Shown here in pieces: positions 8,649 through 16,992 of a stretch of 32,848 nucleotides of DNA (its first letter is position 1; every line of letters begins with the position of its first letter). The stretch spans positions 1 through 32,848 of the forward strand of contig DAHWBL010000253.1 of assembly GCA_027323595.1 (NCBI GenBank). The letters run 5' to 3'. Position numbers and translations under genes: made by a program. Source of the DNA: Acetobacteraceae bacterium (lineage in GTDB: Bacteria; Pseudomonadota; Alphaproteobacteria; Acetobacterales; Acetobacteraceae). The notes under the pieces were generated by a model that was not told the DNA's origin, ran no database searches, and saw only the letters and a list, made by a program, of their open reading frames with translations.

Positions 8649-9860
8649 TCAGCGCGGGAAGCGCGCCGAGACGTCGATGTTGAACAGCTTCGCCGCGGTC
8701 TCGCCAAGGATGTTGCGCCGCGCCTGTTCGGACAGGAAATCGAGGTCCCACACGGTGGTCGGCAGGTCCATGTCCCAATGCGGATAATCCGATGAATAGA
8801 GCAACTGGGTCTCGGCGTTGATCATCTGCATCGTCACCTCGAGCGCGGCGCGGTTGTTCACCGTCTCCATCGGCTGGGTCGAGTAATACATCTGGCGCAT
8901 ATAGTCGCTCGGCAGATGTTTCAGCGCCGGTGCCTCCGACGAGCGCATGCGGTAGTCATTGTCCAGCCGCTGCATCAGCCACGGTATCCAGGCAAGCCCG
9001 CTTTCGATCCAGATCACCTTGAGTTTGGGGAAGCGCTCAGGCAGCCCGTTGATCACCCAGTTGGCGCAATGCACCGCGTTGAACACGGTGAAGCCCACCG
9101 CGTGGGCGGTGATGAAACGGTTCGCCACCGAGATGAGCTGGTCGTTCCAGTGGTAGGAGGCATGAAACGCGATCGGCAGGCCGAGCTCCTCCAGCAGCGC
9201 GTAGGTTTTCATGTAGGCATTGTCGGCCACCGATTTATAGCGGGTGGACACCACCATGAACCCGACCACGCCCTTGCGGCCGGCGAACTCCTTGACGATG
9301 TTGTAGGTGGCTTCGGGATCGTTGAAGGGCAGGTACAGCATCGAGCGCAGCCGGTCGTTCGACGGCAGCACGTTCTCGCAGATCCAGCGATTATAGGCGC
9401 GGGCGAGATTCGCCTCGATCTCGGGCTGGGGGTGCAGCCCCAGGAACAGCATGGGGGTGGGAAACAGGCAGGCGTAATCGACGCACAGCGCGTCCATCCA
9501 GCGCAGCGTCTGCGCCACTTCGCGCGACAGGCCGGGCGCTTCCACCTTCTCGCCCTTGCGCATCTGGTAGCGCATCACCCGCCCGCCCATGTCCTGATAG
9601 CCTGGCTGGTCCATCAGCATGGCCGCCGGGCCCTTGTAGCTGAAGGTGTTGAGCGCGATCTGGCGCAGATTGGGGTCGTCGATATATTGCAGGATCGGAC
9701 CAAAATTGTCGGTTTCGTAGTGATGGCAATCGACATCGATCACCAGCATCTTGTCCAGGCCGCGCTTTTCGGCCTCGGCGCGAGCGTGGCGCAGATGTTT
9801 GCCGCTGTCGAAATCATCGACGGTGCGGTTGTAATCGGGGTCGCTCGAATGAAACAGCAT
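8649..9860 (-). CDS. Amidohydrolase family protein (ACMSD/decarboxylase-like metal-dependent hydrolase)
   Basis: 403 aa; VIDVDCHHYE, LPIAFHASYHW, FPKLKVIWIESGLAWIPWLMQRLD, LLYSSDYPHWD. Confidence 0.88.
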   Translation of the reverse strand: MLFHSSDPDYNRTVDDFDSGKHLRHARAEAEKRGLDKMLVIDVDCHHYETDNFGPILQYIDDPNLRQIALNTFSYKGPAAMLMDQPGYQDMGGRVMRYQMRKGEKVEAPGLSREVAQTLRWMDALCVDYACLFPTPMLFLGLHPQPEIEANLARAYNRWICENVLPSNDRLRSMLYLPFNDPEATYNIVKEFAGRKGVVGFMVVSTRYKSVADNAYMKTYALLEELGLPIAFHASYHWNDQLISVANRFITAHAVGFTVFNAVHCANWVINGLPERFPKLKVIWIESGLAWIPWLMQRLDNDYRMRSSEAPALKHLPSDYMRQMYYSTQPMETVNNRAALEVTMQMINAETQLLYSSDYPHWDMDLPTTVWDLDFLSEQARRNILGETAAKLFNIDVSARFPR

Positions 9861-9870
9861 GGTGCCTCTC

Positions 9871-10251
9871 CTATTGCGCGGCCGGCAGGCGGACGAACAC
9901 GTCGCCGTCGCGCTCGATCACCTCGAAGCGACGCAGCGCGAAACGCGGGTCTCCGGCGGTGCGCCCGGTGGCGATGTCGAATTCCCAGCCGTGCCAGGGA
10001 CAGACCAGATTGAGCCGCGTGCTGTCGAAGCGCATGCCGTGATAGGTGTGATCCGCGGCGAGCACCTCCTCGACCTTGTGGATCAGCATGCCCTCGCAGA
10101 CCGGTCCGCCCTGATGCGGACAATGGTTGGAAAATGCGTGCAGCCGCCCCTGGGCACGCAACACGCCGACCTCGCGCGCGCCGTGCACGATGATCCGCCG
10201 CTCCCCTTCGCCCGCCAGTTCGGCGGCGTGCGCCACGAACACGTCCTGCAT
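9871..10251 (-). CDS. Rieske 2Fe-2S ferredoxin
   Basis: CPHQGGPVCEG and CPWHGWEFDIATG Rieske motifs; start MQDVFVAHAAEL at 10251 preferred over ORF start 10293. Confidence 0.9.
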   Translation of the reverse strand: MQDVFVAHAAELAGEGERRIIVHGAREVGVLRAQGRLHAFSNHCPHQGGPVCEGMLIHKVEEVLAADHTYHGMRFDSTRLNLVCPWHGWEFDIATGRTAGDPRFALRRFEVIERDGDVFVRLPAAQ

Positions 10252-10334
10252 GCGTTGTCTCCCCCGATCACCCGTTGGATATGTTCTGACCATTGCCCGG
10301 GCGCGGGCGCAACGGCGGAATTTTCGCGGGGCAC

Positions 10335-10349
10335 ATGAATTTTCTTCAT
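10335..10349. promoter_or_regulatory. Candidate LysR-type operator ATGAA-N5-TTCAT
   Basis: ATGAATTTTCTTCAT, perfect 5-bp arms, contains T-N11-A; 30 bp before the LysR start, in the divergent Rieske/LysR intergenic region. Confidence 0.5.
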
Positions 10350-10379
10350 CGTCCCGGCGATCGCGGCTATAAGGCCGCC

Positions 10380-11288
10380 ATGATCCGCCGCCTGCCCTCG
10401 CTTGCCTCGCTGCGCGCCTTCGAGGCCGCCGCCCGCCACATGAGCTTCACCCGCGCCGCCGCCGAGCTGAACCTCACCCAGACGGCGGTGAGCCACCAGA
10501 TCCGCAATCTGGAGGAGCATCTGGGCCTGGCTTTGTTCCAGCGGGAGCGCAACTCGCTGCTGCTCACCGCCGCGGCGCGCGACTATCTGGAATCGATCCG
10601 CGCGATCCTGCTCCAGCTCGCCGAGGCGACCGACCGCACCGCCGATCGGGGTCGCGACGAGGTGCTGACATTGGCCTGTCTGAACACCTTCGCGATCAAG
10701 TGTCTGCTGCCGGCGCTGGGCGCCTTCCGGGCCGCCGCACCGGGAATTTCGCTGCGCATCCGCACGGTGATCTCGTTCGATAACCTGCCGCGCCACGACT
10801 ATGATGTCGGCATCCGTTACGGTGTCGGTGACTGGCCGGGACATGTCTGTCAGCGGATCACCTATGATGAGCTGCTGCCGGTCTGTGCGCCCGATCTCGC
10901 GCGCCGGCTGCACAGCCCCGCTGATCTGGCCGCCGAGGTCTGCATCCGCACCATTTCGCCCAATCTGCGCGATGACTGGCCGCTGTGGCTCGACCAGGCC
11001 GGGCTGCGCGATCTGGCGTTCGCCGACGAGCTGACCAGCGATTTTCTGGCGATCTCGCTGCAGGCTGCGGTGGACGGGCTGGGGGTGGCGATGGGGCGTG
11101 GGGCGGTGGTGGCCGAGGACCTGGCGCGCGGGCGGCTGGTGGCGCCGTTCGGGCTGCGCGTGCCAACCCGGCTTGGCTATCACATCGCCGCCCCCGAGGA
11201 CCGCGCCGGTCGCGCCAAGGTTGCCGTGTTCACCAACTGGGCGATGGCACGCTTCACCCCGCTGTCGGGGCCGCCGCCGCGCTCCTGA
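10380..11288 (+). CDS. LysR family transcriptional regulator (GcvA-like)
   Basis: MIRRLPSLASLRAFEAAARHMSFTRAAAELNLTQTAVSHQIRNLEEHLGLALFQR HTH; ORF upstream extension to 10293 judged non-coding. Confidence 0.94.
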   Translation: MIRRLPSLASLRAFEAAARHMSFTRAAAELNLTQTAVSHQIRNLEEHLGLALFQRERNSLLLTAAARDYLESIRAILLQLAEATDRTADRGRDEVLTLACLNTFAIKCLLPALGAFRAAAPGISLRIRTVISFDNLPRHDYDVGIRYGVGDWPGHVCQRITYDELLPVCAPDLARRLHSPADLAAEVCIRTISPNLRDDWPLWLDQAGLRDLAFADELTSDFLAISLQAAVDGLGVAMGRGAVVAEDLARGRLVAPFGLRVPTRLGYHIAAPEDRAGRAKVAVFTNWAMARFTPLSGPPPRS

Positions 11289-11295
11289 GGCGCGA

Positions 11296-12573
11296 TCAGG
11301 CCGCGCGCGGGACCGCCTCCGGCAGCTCCTCGACGAACGGCTGGTCGGGCCGCAGCCAGTGCGCCAGCACCGCGCCGACCAGCAGCAACCCGATCGACAT
11401 CGCGAACGGCCATTGCCACGAGCCGGTGAGGTCCACCGCGAGCCCGAAGCAGAGCGGCGAGAGAATCCCGGCCGCGGCGAAGCCGATGCTGAGATATCCC
11501 CCCGCGGTGCCGGAATAGCGTGGCGCGATGTCCAGGGTGCACAGCCACAGCGGGCCGACCGCGATTTCGAGGAAGAACAGCGCGATGGTCAGCGCAAGCG
11601 CGACGGTGGTGAGATCGGTGGTGATCAGCACGGTGCACAGCGCGAGGAAGGTGAGCAACAGCCCGACGGTGATCTGCCAGGTGCGGGCGATCTCCAGCCG
11701 GCCGGTGCGGCGATAGAGGAAATCGCTGAGCAGCCCGCCAGCGGCGTCGCCGAGCACGCCGCCGAGCAGGATGCCGCCGGAGAACAGCGCCGAGCCTTTC
11801 AAATTCATGTGATATTCCTGCAGAAAGAAGGTCGGCAGCCAGGTCAGATAGACCCAAAGCGTCCAGCCGTAGCAGAAGAAGGTGGCGCTGAGCGGCCATA
11901 GCCGGATGCCCAGCCGCTTGAGCGGGATGCGCTCGCCGGGCACGCGCGGGCGGATCGGGCGCAGGCGCGCGAGTTCGGCGGCCGAGACCCGTGGGTGCTG
12001 GGCGGGGTCGTCGCGGAACCAAGCATACCAGATCACCGCGCACAGCAAGGTGGCGACGCCGACGATGTAGAAGGAGCTGCGCCAGTTGGTCGCCAGGATC
12101 AGCGTGGCGATCAGCGGCGGGGTGATGGCGGTGGCGACGCGGGCGAAGGCGTGGGTGAAGCCCTGGCCGAAGCCCCAGCGTTCCTGCGGCAGCCAGTTGG
12201 TCATCGCGCGGGTCATGGTGGACAGCGCGGCACCTTCACCCAGCCCGACCAGGGCGCGCGCGCCGATCAGCCCGGCCATGCCGCCGGCGGCACCGGTGAG
12301 CAACGTGCCGGCGGCGAAGGACAGCATATACAACGTGAACACCCGGCGCGGGCCAAACCGGTCGGCGAGCCAGCCGCCGAACAGGGTGATCGCGGCATAG
12401 GGATAGGAGAAGGCCGAGAACACCAGCCCCAGATCGGTGTTGGACAGATGCAGCTCGCGGCGCATCTCACCGGCGGCGGTGCCGATGTTGGCGCGATCCA
12501 CGTAGAGGATGAAATACATCAGGCAGATCAGCAGAAAAGTCAGATTCGTTGTTTTCAGCCGCGGCCTGTCCAT
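11296..12573 (-). CDS. MFS transporter (ACS-like anion:cation symporter type)
   Basis: MDRPRLKTTNLTFLLICLMYFILYVDRANIGTA...GGWLADRFGPRRVF; multiple hydrophobic helices. Alternative start at 12618. Confidence 0.9.
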   Translation of the reverse strand: MDRPRLKTTNLTFLLICLMYFILYVDRANIGTAAGEMRRELHLSNTDLGLVFSAFSYPYAAITLFGGWLADRFGPRRVFTLYMLSFAAGTLLTGAAGGMAGLIGARALVGLGEGAALSTMTRAMTNWLPQERWGFGQGFTHAFARVATAITPPLIATLILATNWRSSFYIVGVATLLCAVIWYAWFRDDPAQHPRVSAAELARLRPIRPRVPGERIPLKRLGIRLWPLSATFFCYGWTLWVYLTWLPTFFLQEYHMNLKGSALFSGGILLGGVLGDAAGGLLSDFLYRRTGRLEIARTWQITVGLLLTFLALCTVLITTDLTTVALALTIALFFLEIAVGPLWLCTLDIAPRYSGTAGGYLSIGFAAAGILSPLCFGLAVDLTGSWQWPFAMSIGLLLVGAVLAHWLRPDQPFVEELPEAVPRAA

Positions 12574-12674
12574 GTGCGTTTCCCCCTTGTGATCCCGCCG
12601 GCCGCTTGATTGCGACACTCAATTGCACCATCGCCGGGTCCGCGTTCTGGCGCGACCACGAATTGCATGCCCTT

Positions 12675-12695
12675 GGGATGAAGTTTATTCATCCC
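12675..12695. promoter_or_regulatory. Candidate LysR-type operator GGGATGAA-N5-TTCATCCC
   Basis: Perfect 8-bp inverted repeat around 5-bp spacer in the divergent MFS/CoxG-like intergenic region; core ATGAA-N5-TTCAT identical to the site at 10335-10349; extra half-site TTGGGATGAA at 12774-12783. Confidence 0.6.
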
Positions 12696-12844
12696 ATATC
12701 CCCGACGCCGGCGCCATACCGCCCGGATCGTTGACAGCACGGCGATCCGGCTGCAAAGCCTGCGGCACGTCAGTTGGGATGAAACAGCGTGCGGGTGATC
12801 GACGTCCAGGCATCACGCGGCCGCTTGCAGGTGGGTATGTCAAC

Positions 12845-13336
12845 ATGAAATTCGACGGCGGCTTCACCGTTCCGGCTGAGCGTGAGATCGTGTTCGCCCG
12901 GCTCAATGACCCGCATTTCTTCGCCTCCTGCCTCGATGGGGTGAGCGAGCTCGTCGAGGTCGATCCGACGCATTTCACCGCCCGGCTGGCCACCCGCATC
13001 GCCTACATCAAGTTCAACTTCGCCATCTCCGTCGAGATCGCCGAGATCGTCGCGCCGAGCCGGGTGGTGGCCAAATCCGAGGGCACACCGCTGGGCATCG
13101 TGGGGCGGCTGACCGCGCTCGCCACCGCGGATCTGCAGGCGAGCGTGGCCGAGGATGGCAGCGCGCAGACCGAGGTGACCTACGAGATCGACGTGTCGCT
13201 TGCCGGCAAGCTTGGCAGCATCGGCCAGCCGGTGCTGCGCTCCAAGGCGCGCGAGATGGAGCGATCGTTCGTCGAGAAGCTGCACGCCGCCTTCGCGACC
13301 GCGCCGGATGGCACCGTCCAGGAGATCGTATCATGA
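12845..13336 (+). CDS. CoxG-like SRPBCC family protein
   Basis: MKFDGGFTVPAEREIVFARLNDPHFFASCLDGVSELVEVD...; position directly before the molybdenum hydroxylase genes. ORF start 12623 lies upstream across the intergenic dyad. Confidence 0.87.
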   Translation: MKFDGGFTVPAEREIVFARLNDPHFFASCLDGVSELVEVDPTHFTARLATRIAYIKFNFAISVEIAEIVAPSRVVAKSEGTPLGIVGRLTALATADLQASVAEDGSAQTEVTYEIDVSLAGKLGSIGQPVLRSKAREMERSFVEKLHAAFATAPDGTVQEIVS

Positions 13337-14193
13337 GAGGCTTCGAGTTCCTTCGCCCCGGCACGCTGAACGAGGCATCGGCGCTGCTCGCCACCGGTGA
13401 CGCGGCGGCGCGGCCTTTCGCCGGCGGCACCGGGCTGATGCTGATGATGAAGACCGGTGTGTTCTCGCCCTCGCGCCTGGTGTGCCTGCGGCAGACCGAG
13501 GCCGAGCATCGCGCCATCACGCCGACCGGGGATGGCGGCGCGCGCATCGGCGCGTTGGCGAGCCTCAGCCAGATCGAGCATGATCCGCTGCTGTGCCGGC
13601 TCGCCCCGGTGATCGCGCGCACCATGACGACGCTGGCCAATGTGCGGGTGCGCAATGTGGCGCGCATCGGCGGCACGCTGGCGCATGGCGACCCGCACAT
13701 GGACATGCCGCCGACGCTGGCCGCGTTGCGCGCGAGCGTGGTCACCAGCGGCACCGCCAGCCGCACCGTGCCGGTCGAGGCGCTCTATGCCGGCTATTAT
13801 GAAACCATCCTTCAGCCCGGCGAGCTGATCTCGGCCGTGCTGCTGCCCGATCAGACAGGCTGGCACAGTGTTTATCTGAAATGCACGACCCGCAGCGCGG
13901 ATGACTGGCCGGCGCTGGGGGTGGCGGTGTCGGTGCGCATGGACGGCACCACGATCACCGACAGCAGGGTGATCATTTCGGCCGCGACCGAAAAACTGAC
14001 CCGTGTTGCCGCCGCCGAGGCGGTGCTGAACGGGGCAACCGCGGGGCTTGCGGCATTCACCGCGGCGGGAGAGGCGGCGCGCGCGGTGGAGACGATCGAG
14101 GATGCGCGCGGCTCGGCCGCCTACAAGACCGAGCTGGTCGGGGTTTATGTGCGGCGCGCGTTGCAGCAGGCCACCGGCGCGGGAGGGAACTGA
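13333..14193 (+). CDS. FAD-binding medium subunit of xanthine dehydrogenase/CoxM family
   Basis: MRGFEFLRPGTLNEASALLATGDAAARPFAGGTGLMLMMK; TLANVRVRNVARIGGTLAHGDPHMDMPPTLAAL; ATGA overlap with preceding gene. Confidence 0.93.
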   Translation: MRGFEFLRPGTLNEASALLATGDAAARPFAGGTGLMLMMKTGVFSPSRLVCLRQTEAEHRAITPTGDGGARIGALASLSQIEHDPLLCRLAPVIARTMTTLANVRVRNVARIGGTLAHGDPHMDMPPTLAALRASVVTSGTASRTVPVEALYAGYYETILQPGELISAVLLPDQTGWHSVYLKCTTRSADDWPALGVAVSVRMDGTTITDSRVIISAATEKLTRVAAAEAVLNGATAGLAAFTAAGEAARAVETIEDARGSAAYKTELVGVYVRRALQQATGAGGN

Positions 14194-14194
14194 G

Positions 14195-16486
14195 ATGAAC
14201 GAGATCCGCAGCATCTCCGCAAAGCAGGTCGGCCGCGATGTGCCGCGGCTGGAAAGTCGCCAGAAGGTCACTGGCCGGGCCGAATACACCCACAACATCA
14301 CCCTGCCCGGCATGCTGTATGCCAAGCTGTGCCGCAGCACCGTCGCGCATGGGCGCATCCTGTCGATCGATGTGTCCGCTGCGCGGGATTTGCCGGGGGT
14401 TCACGCGGTCTATACCGGCGAGACGATCCGCACGCTGATCGCCGAGCCCTATTTCGGTCCGGCCTTTCATGATCAGCCGATTCTGGCGATCGGCAAGGTG
14501 CATTTCGTCGGCGAGCCGATCGCGGTGGTGCTGGCCGCCGACCCCTATGTCGCGGCCGAGGCGGCGCAGATGATCGTCGCCGAGTATGAGGAGCTGCCGG
14601 CGGTGTTCGATGAGGTCGAGGCGATGACCTCGGCGGCGATCGTGCATGAGACGCTGAAGCCGGCGGGCACCTTCGCCGATCTGAAGCATCTGTCGGGCAA
14701 GAGCAACACCAACGTCGCGCTCGATTATCAACTGCGTCGCGGCGACACCGATGCCGCCTTCGCCGCCGCCGAGCATGTGTTCGAGCATGAATTCCATACC
14801 CAGCAGGTGATGCACACGCCGCTCGAACCGATGGTCTCCATCGCCGAGCCGGGCGACAATTGCCTGACCATCTATACCGCCTCGCAAAGCCCCTCGTTCG
14901 TGTGCACCGAGATCGCGCGGCTGTTCGGCTGGCGCGAGAATCAGGTGCGGGTGAAGGTGCCGTATCTGGGCGGCGGGTTCGGCGCCAAGCTGTACATCAA
15001 GCTGGAGGCGCTGGTCGCGGCCGCGGCTATGCTCGCGCGCCGGCCGGTGAAATTGTCGCTGACGATGGAAGAACAATTCTACACCATCACCAAGCACGCA
15101 TCGACGTTTCGGATCAAAAGCGCGGTGAACAAGGATGGCCGCATCACCGCGCGGCGCTGCGAGATTTTCTGGAATGGCGGCGCCTTCGCCGACATCGGGC
15201 CACGGGTGACGCAGAAATCCGGATTCACCTCGCCGGGGCCGTATGACATCGACAATGTCTCGGTGGATTCGTACGCGCTCTACACCAACCGTCCGCCCGC
15301 CGGCGCGCTGCGCGGCTTTGGCATTCCGCAGCTGGTCTGGGCCTATGAGAGCCACACCGACCTCCTGGCGCGCGGCATCGGCATGGACGCGGTGGAATTC
15401 CGCCGTCGCAACCTGCTGCGCGAGGGCCGTCCGCAGGCGACCGGAACTTTGATGCACGATGCTGCCATCATCGAGGTTCTGGACAAGACCGCCGAGCTGA
15501 TGAACTGGACCGCGCCGTTCGAGCGTGGCGAGGGAGTGATCCGCCGTGGCCGCGCGATCGCCATCGGCTTCAAGGCGGTGGTGGCGCCGACCACCTCGGG
15601 GGCGATCGTCAATCTGTCCGCCGATGGGTCCGCGGCACTTTACATGTCCACCGTCGATATGGGCCAGGGCAGCGACACCGCGATGGCGCAGATCGTTGCC
15701 GAAACGCTCGGACTTGTCGCCGAACGGGTGAAGGTGGTGCATCCCGATACCGACGTGACCCCGTATGACATGGCAACGCTTGGATCGCGCTCCACTTTCC
15801 ATATGGGCAATGCGGTGAAGCTCGCCTCGCTGCATGCGCTGGAGCAGCTTGGCGCGATGGCACGCGAGGTTGGTCTGCCGGAGGGCACCAACTACGAGAT
15901 CCGGGATATCTTCCTGAAGAAATATGGCATGCAGGCCGGCAATATCATCGGTGTGGGCAGCTACGTGCCGCCCTACACCTCGCCGCAGAAGGGCACCGGG
16001 CTGTCCGACAACGTCACCCCGTTCTGGATGGTGGGCGCGGCGGGTGTGGAACTGTCGGTCGATACCGAGACTGGGCATGTGACGATCGACCGGCTGATCA
16101 ATGTCGCCGATGTGGGCCGGCCGCTGAACCCGGCGATCGTCGCCACCCAGCTATCGGGTGCGGCGATGATGCAGTTGGGCTTCACCCTGTTCGAGAACAT
16201 GGATCTCGATCACGGCCAGGTCACCAACGCCTCGCTCGCCGACTACAAGATACCGGGCATGCACGACCTGCCGACGGTGATGGACAACGTGATCGTCGAT
16301 AACAACCAGCAGAACGGCCCTTACGGCGCCAAGGGGGTTGGCGAGACCGCCACCTTCGGCGTGTCGCCGGCGATCGCCAACGCCATCGAGGACGCGGTGG
16401 GCGTGCGTCTGACTTCCCTGCCGCTGACGCCCGAATCGGTGTTGCGCGGCATCCGCGCGCTGCGCGGCGAAAAGCTGGAGGGCTGA
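14195..16486 (+). CDS. Molybdopterin-binding large subunit, xanthine dehydrogenase/CoxL family (not a CO dehydrogenase signature)
   Basis: MNEIRSISAKQVGRDVPRLESRQKVTGRAEYTHNITLPGMLYAKL; PYLGGGFGAK; PPAGALRGFGIPQ; GPYGAKGVGETATFGVSPAIANAI. ORF start at 14048 overlaps the upstream gene; 14195 is motif-consistent. Confidence 0.93.
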   Translation: MNEIRSISAKQVGRDVPRLESRQKVTGRAEYTHNITLPGMLYAKLCRSTVAHGRILSIDVSAARDLPGVHAVYTGETIRTLIAEPYFGPAFHDQPILAIGKVHFVGEPIAVVLAADPYVAAEAAQMIVAEYEELPAVFDEVEAMTSAAIVHETLKPAGTFADLKHLSGKSNTNVALDYQLRRGDTDAAFAAAEHVFEHEFHTQQVMHTPLEPMVSIAEPGDNCLTIYTASQSPSFVCTEIARLFGWRENQVRVKVPYLGGGFGAKLYIKLEALVAAAAMLARRPVKLSLTMEEQFYTITKHASTFRIKSAVNKDGRITARRCEIFWNGGAFADIGPRVTQKSGFTSPGPYDIDNVSVDSYALYTNRPPAGALRGFGIPQLVWAYESHTDLLARGIGMDAVEFRRRNLLREGRPQATGTLMHDAAIIEVLDKTAELMNWTAPFERGEGVIRRGRAIAIGFKAVVAPTTSGAIVNLSADGSAALYMSTVDMGQGSDTAMAQIVAETLGLVAERVKVVHPDTDVTPYDMATLGSRSTFHMGNAVKLASLHALEQLGAMAREVGLPEGTNYEIRDIFLKKYGMQAGNIIGVGSYVPPYTSPQKGTGLSDNVTPFWMVGAAGVELSVDTETGHVTIDRLINVADVGRPLNPAIVATQLSGAAMMQLGFTLFENMDLDHGQVTNASLADYKIPGMHDLPTVMDNVIVDNNQQNGPYGAKGVGETATFGVSPAIANAIEDAVGVRLTSLPLTPESVLRGIRALRGEKLEG

Positions 16487-16488
16487 AC

Positions 16489-16977
16489 ATGACCGAGGTC
16501 AGATGCGATATCGCCTTCACCCTCAATGGCGCGCCGGTCGCGCTCAACATCGGCGGGCATGAGAACATCGTTGATGTGCTCAAGCGCCTTGGCCTGAGCG
16601 GCGCGCGCGAGAGCTGCGGCCAGGGCCTGTGCGGCTGCTGCACCGTGATCATCGACGGCGTCGCCGAATCCGGCTGTCTGACGCTGGCGCAACTGGTTGA
16701 TGGGCGCTCGGTGCAGACCATCGAGGGGCTGGATGCCGACGGGGCGCTGAGCCCGGTGCAGCAGGCCTTCATCGATGCCGGCGCGCTGCAATGCGGCTTC
16801 TGCGCGCCTGGCTTCGTGCTGATGAGCCACCAGTTGCTGGCCGCCAATCCCGACCCGAGCGAGGCCGAGATCCGCGATTATCTGAGCGGCAATCTGTGTC
16901 GCTGCGCCACCTATCCGGAGATCATCAAGGCGGTGCGCCTGGCGGCGAGCCGGATGCGCGCCGCCCAGGCGGCCTGA
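16489..16977 (+). CDS. (2Fe-2S)-binding small subunit, CoxS family
   Basis: ESCGQGLCGCCTVIIDG, CGFCAPGFVLMSHQLL, NLCRCATYPEIIKAV. Confidence 0.95.
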   Translation: MTEVRCDIAFTLNGAPVALNIGGHENIVDVLKRLGLSGARESCGQGLCGCCTVIIDGVAESGCLTLAQLVDGRSVQTIEGLDADGALSPVQQAFIDAGALQCGFCAPGFVLMSHQLLAANPDPSEAEIRDYLSGNLCRCATYPEIIKAVRLAASRMRAAQAA

Positions 16978-16992
16978 CTGGCGGAGGGCGCG

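Noticed and set aside
11284-11300. Dyad CCTGA-N7-TCAGG at the convergent LysR/MFS junction
   Set aside because: Largely a consequence of two facing TGA stop codons; short arms, no T-tract.
14057-16078. 673-aa antisense ORF opposite the molybdenum hydroxylase large subunit
   Set aside because: His/Arg-rich composition typical of GC-rich antisense frames; opposite strand has complete family motifs.
13333-16977. Aerobic carbon monoxide dehydrogenase (coxMSL)
   Set aside because: Active-site loop GALRGFGIPQ lacks the form I AYxCSFR and form II AYRGAGR signatures.
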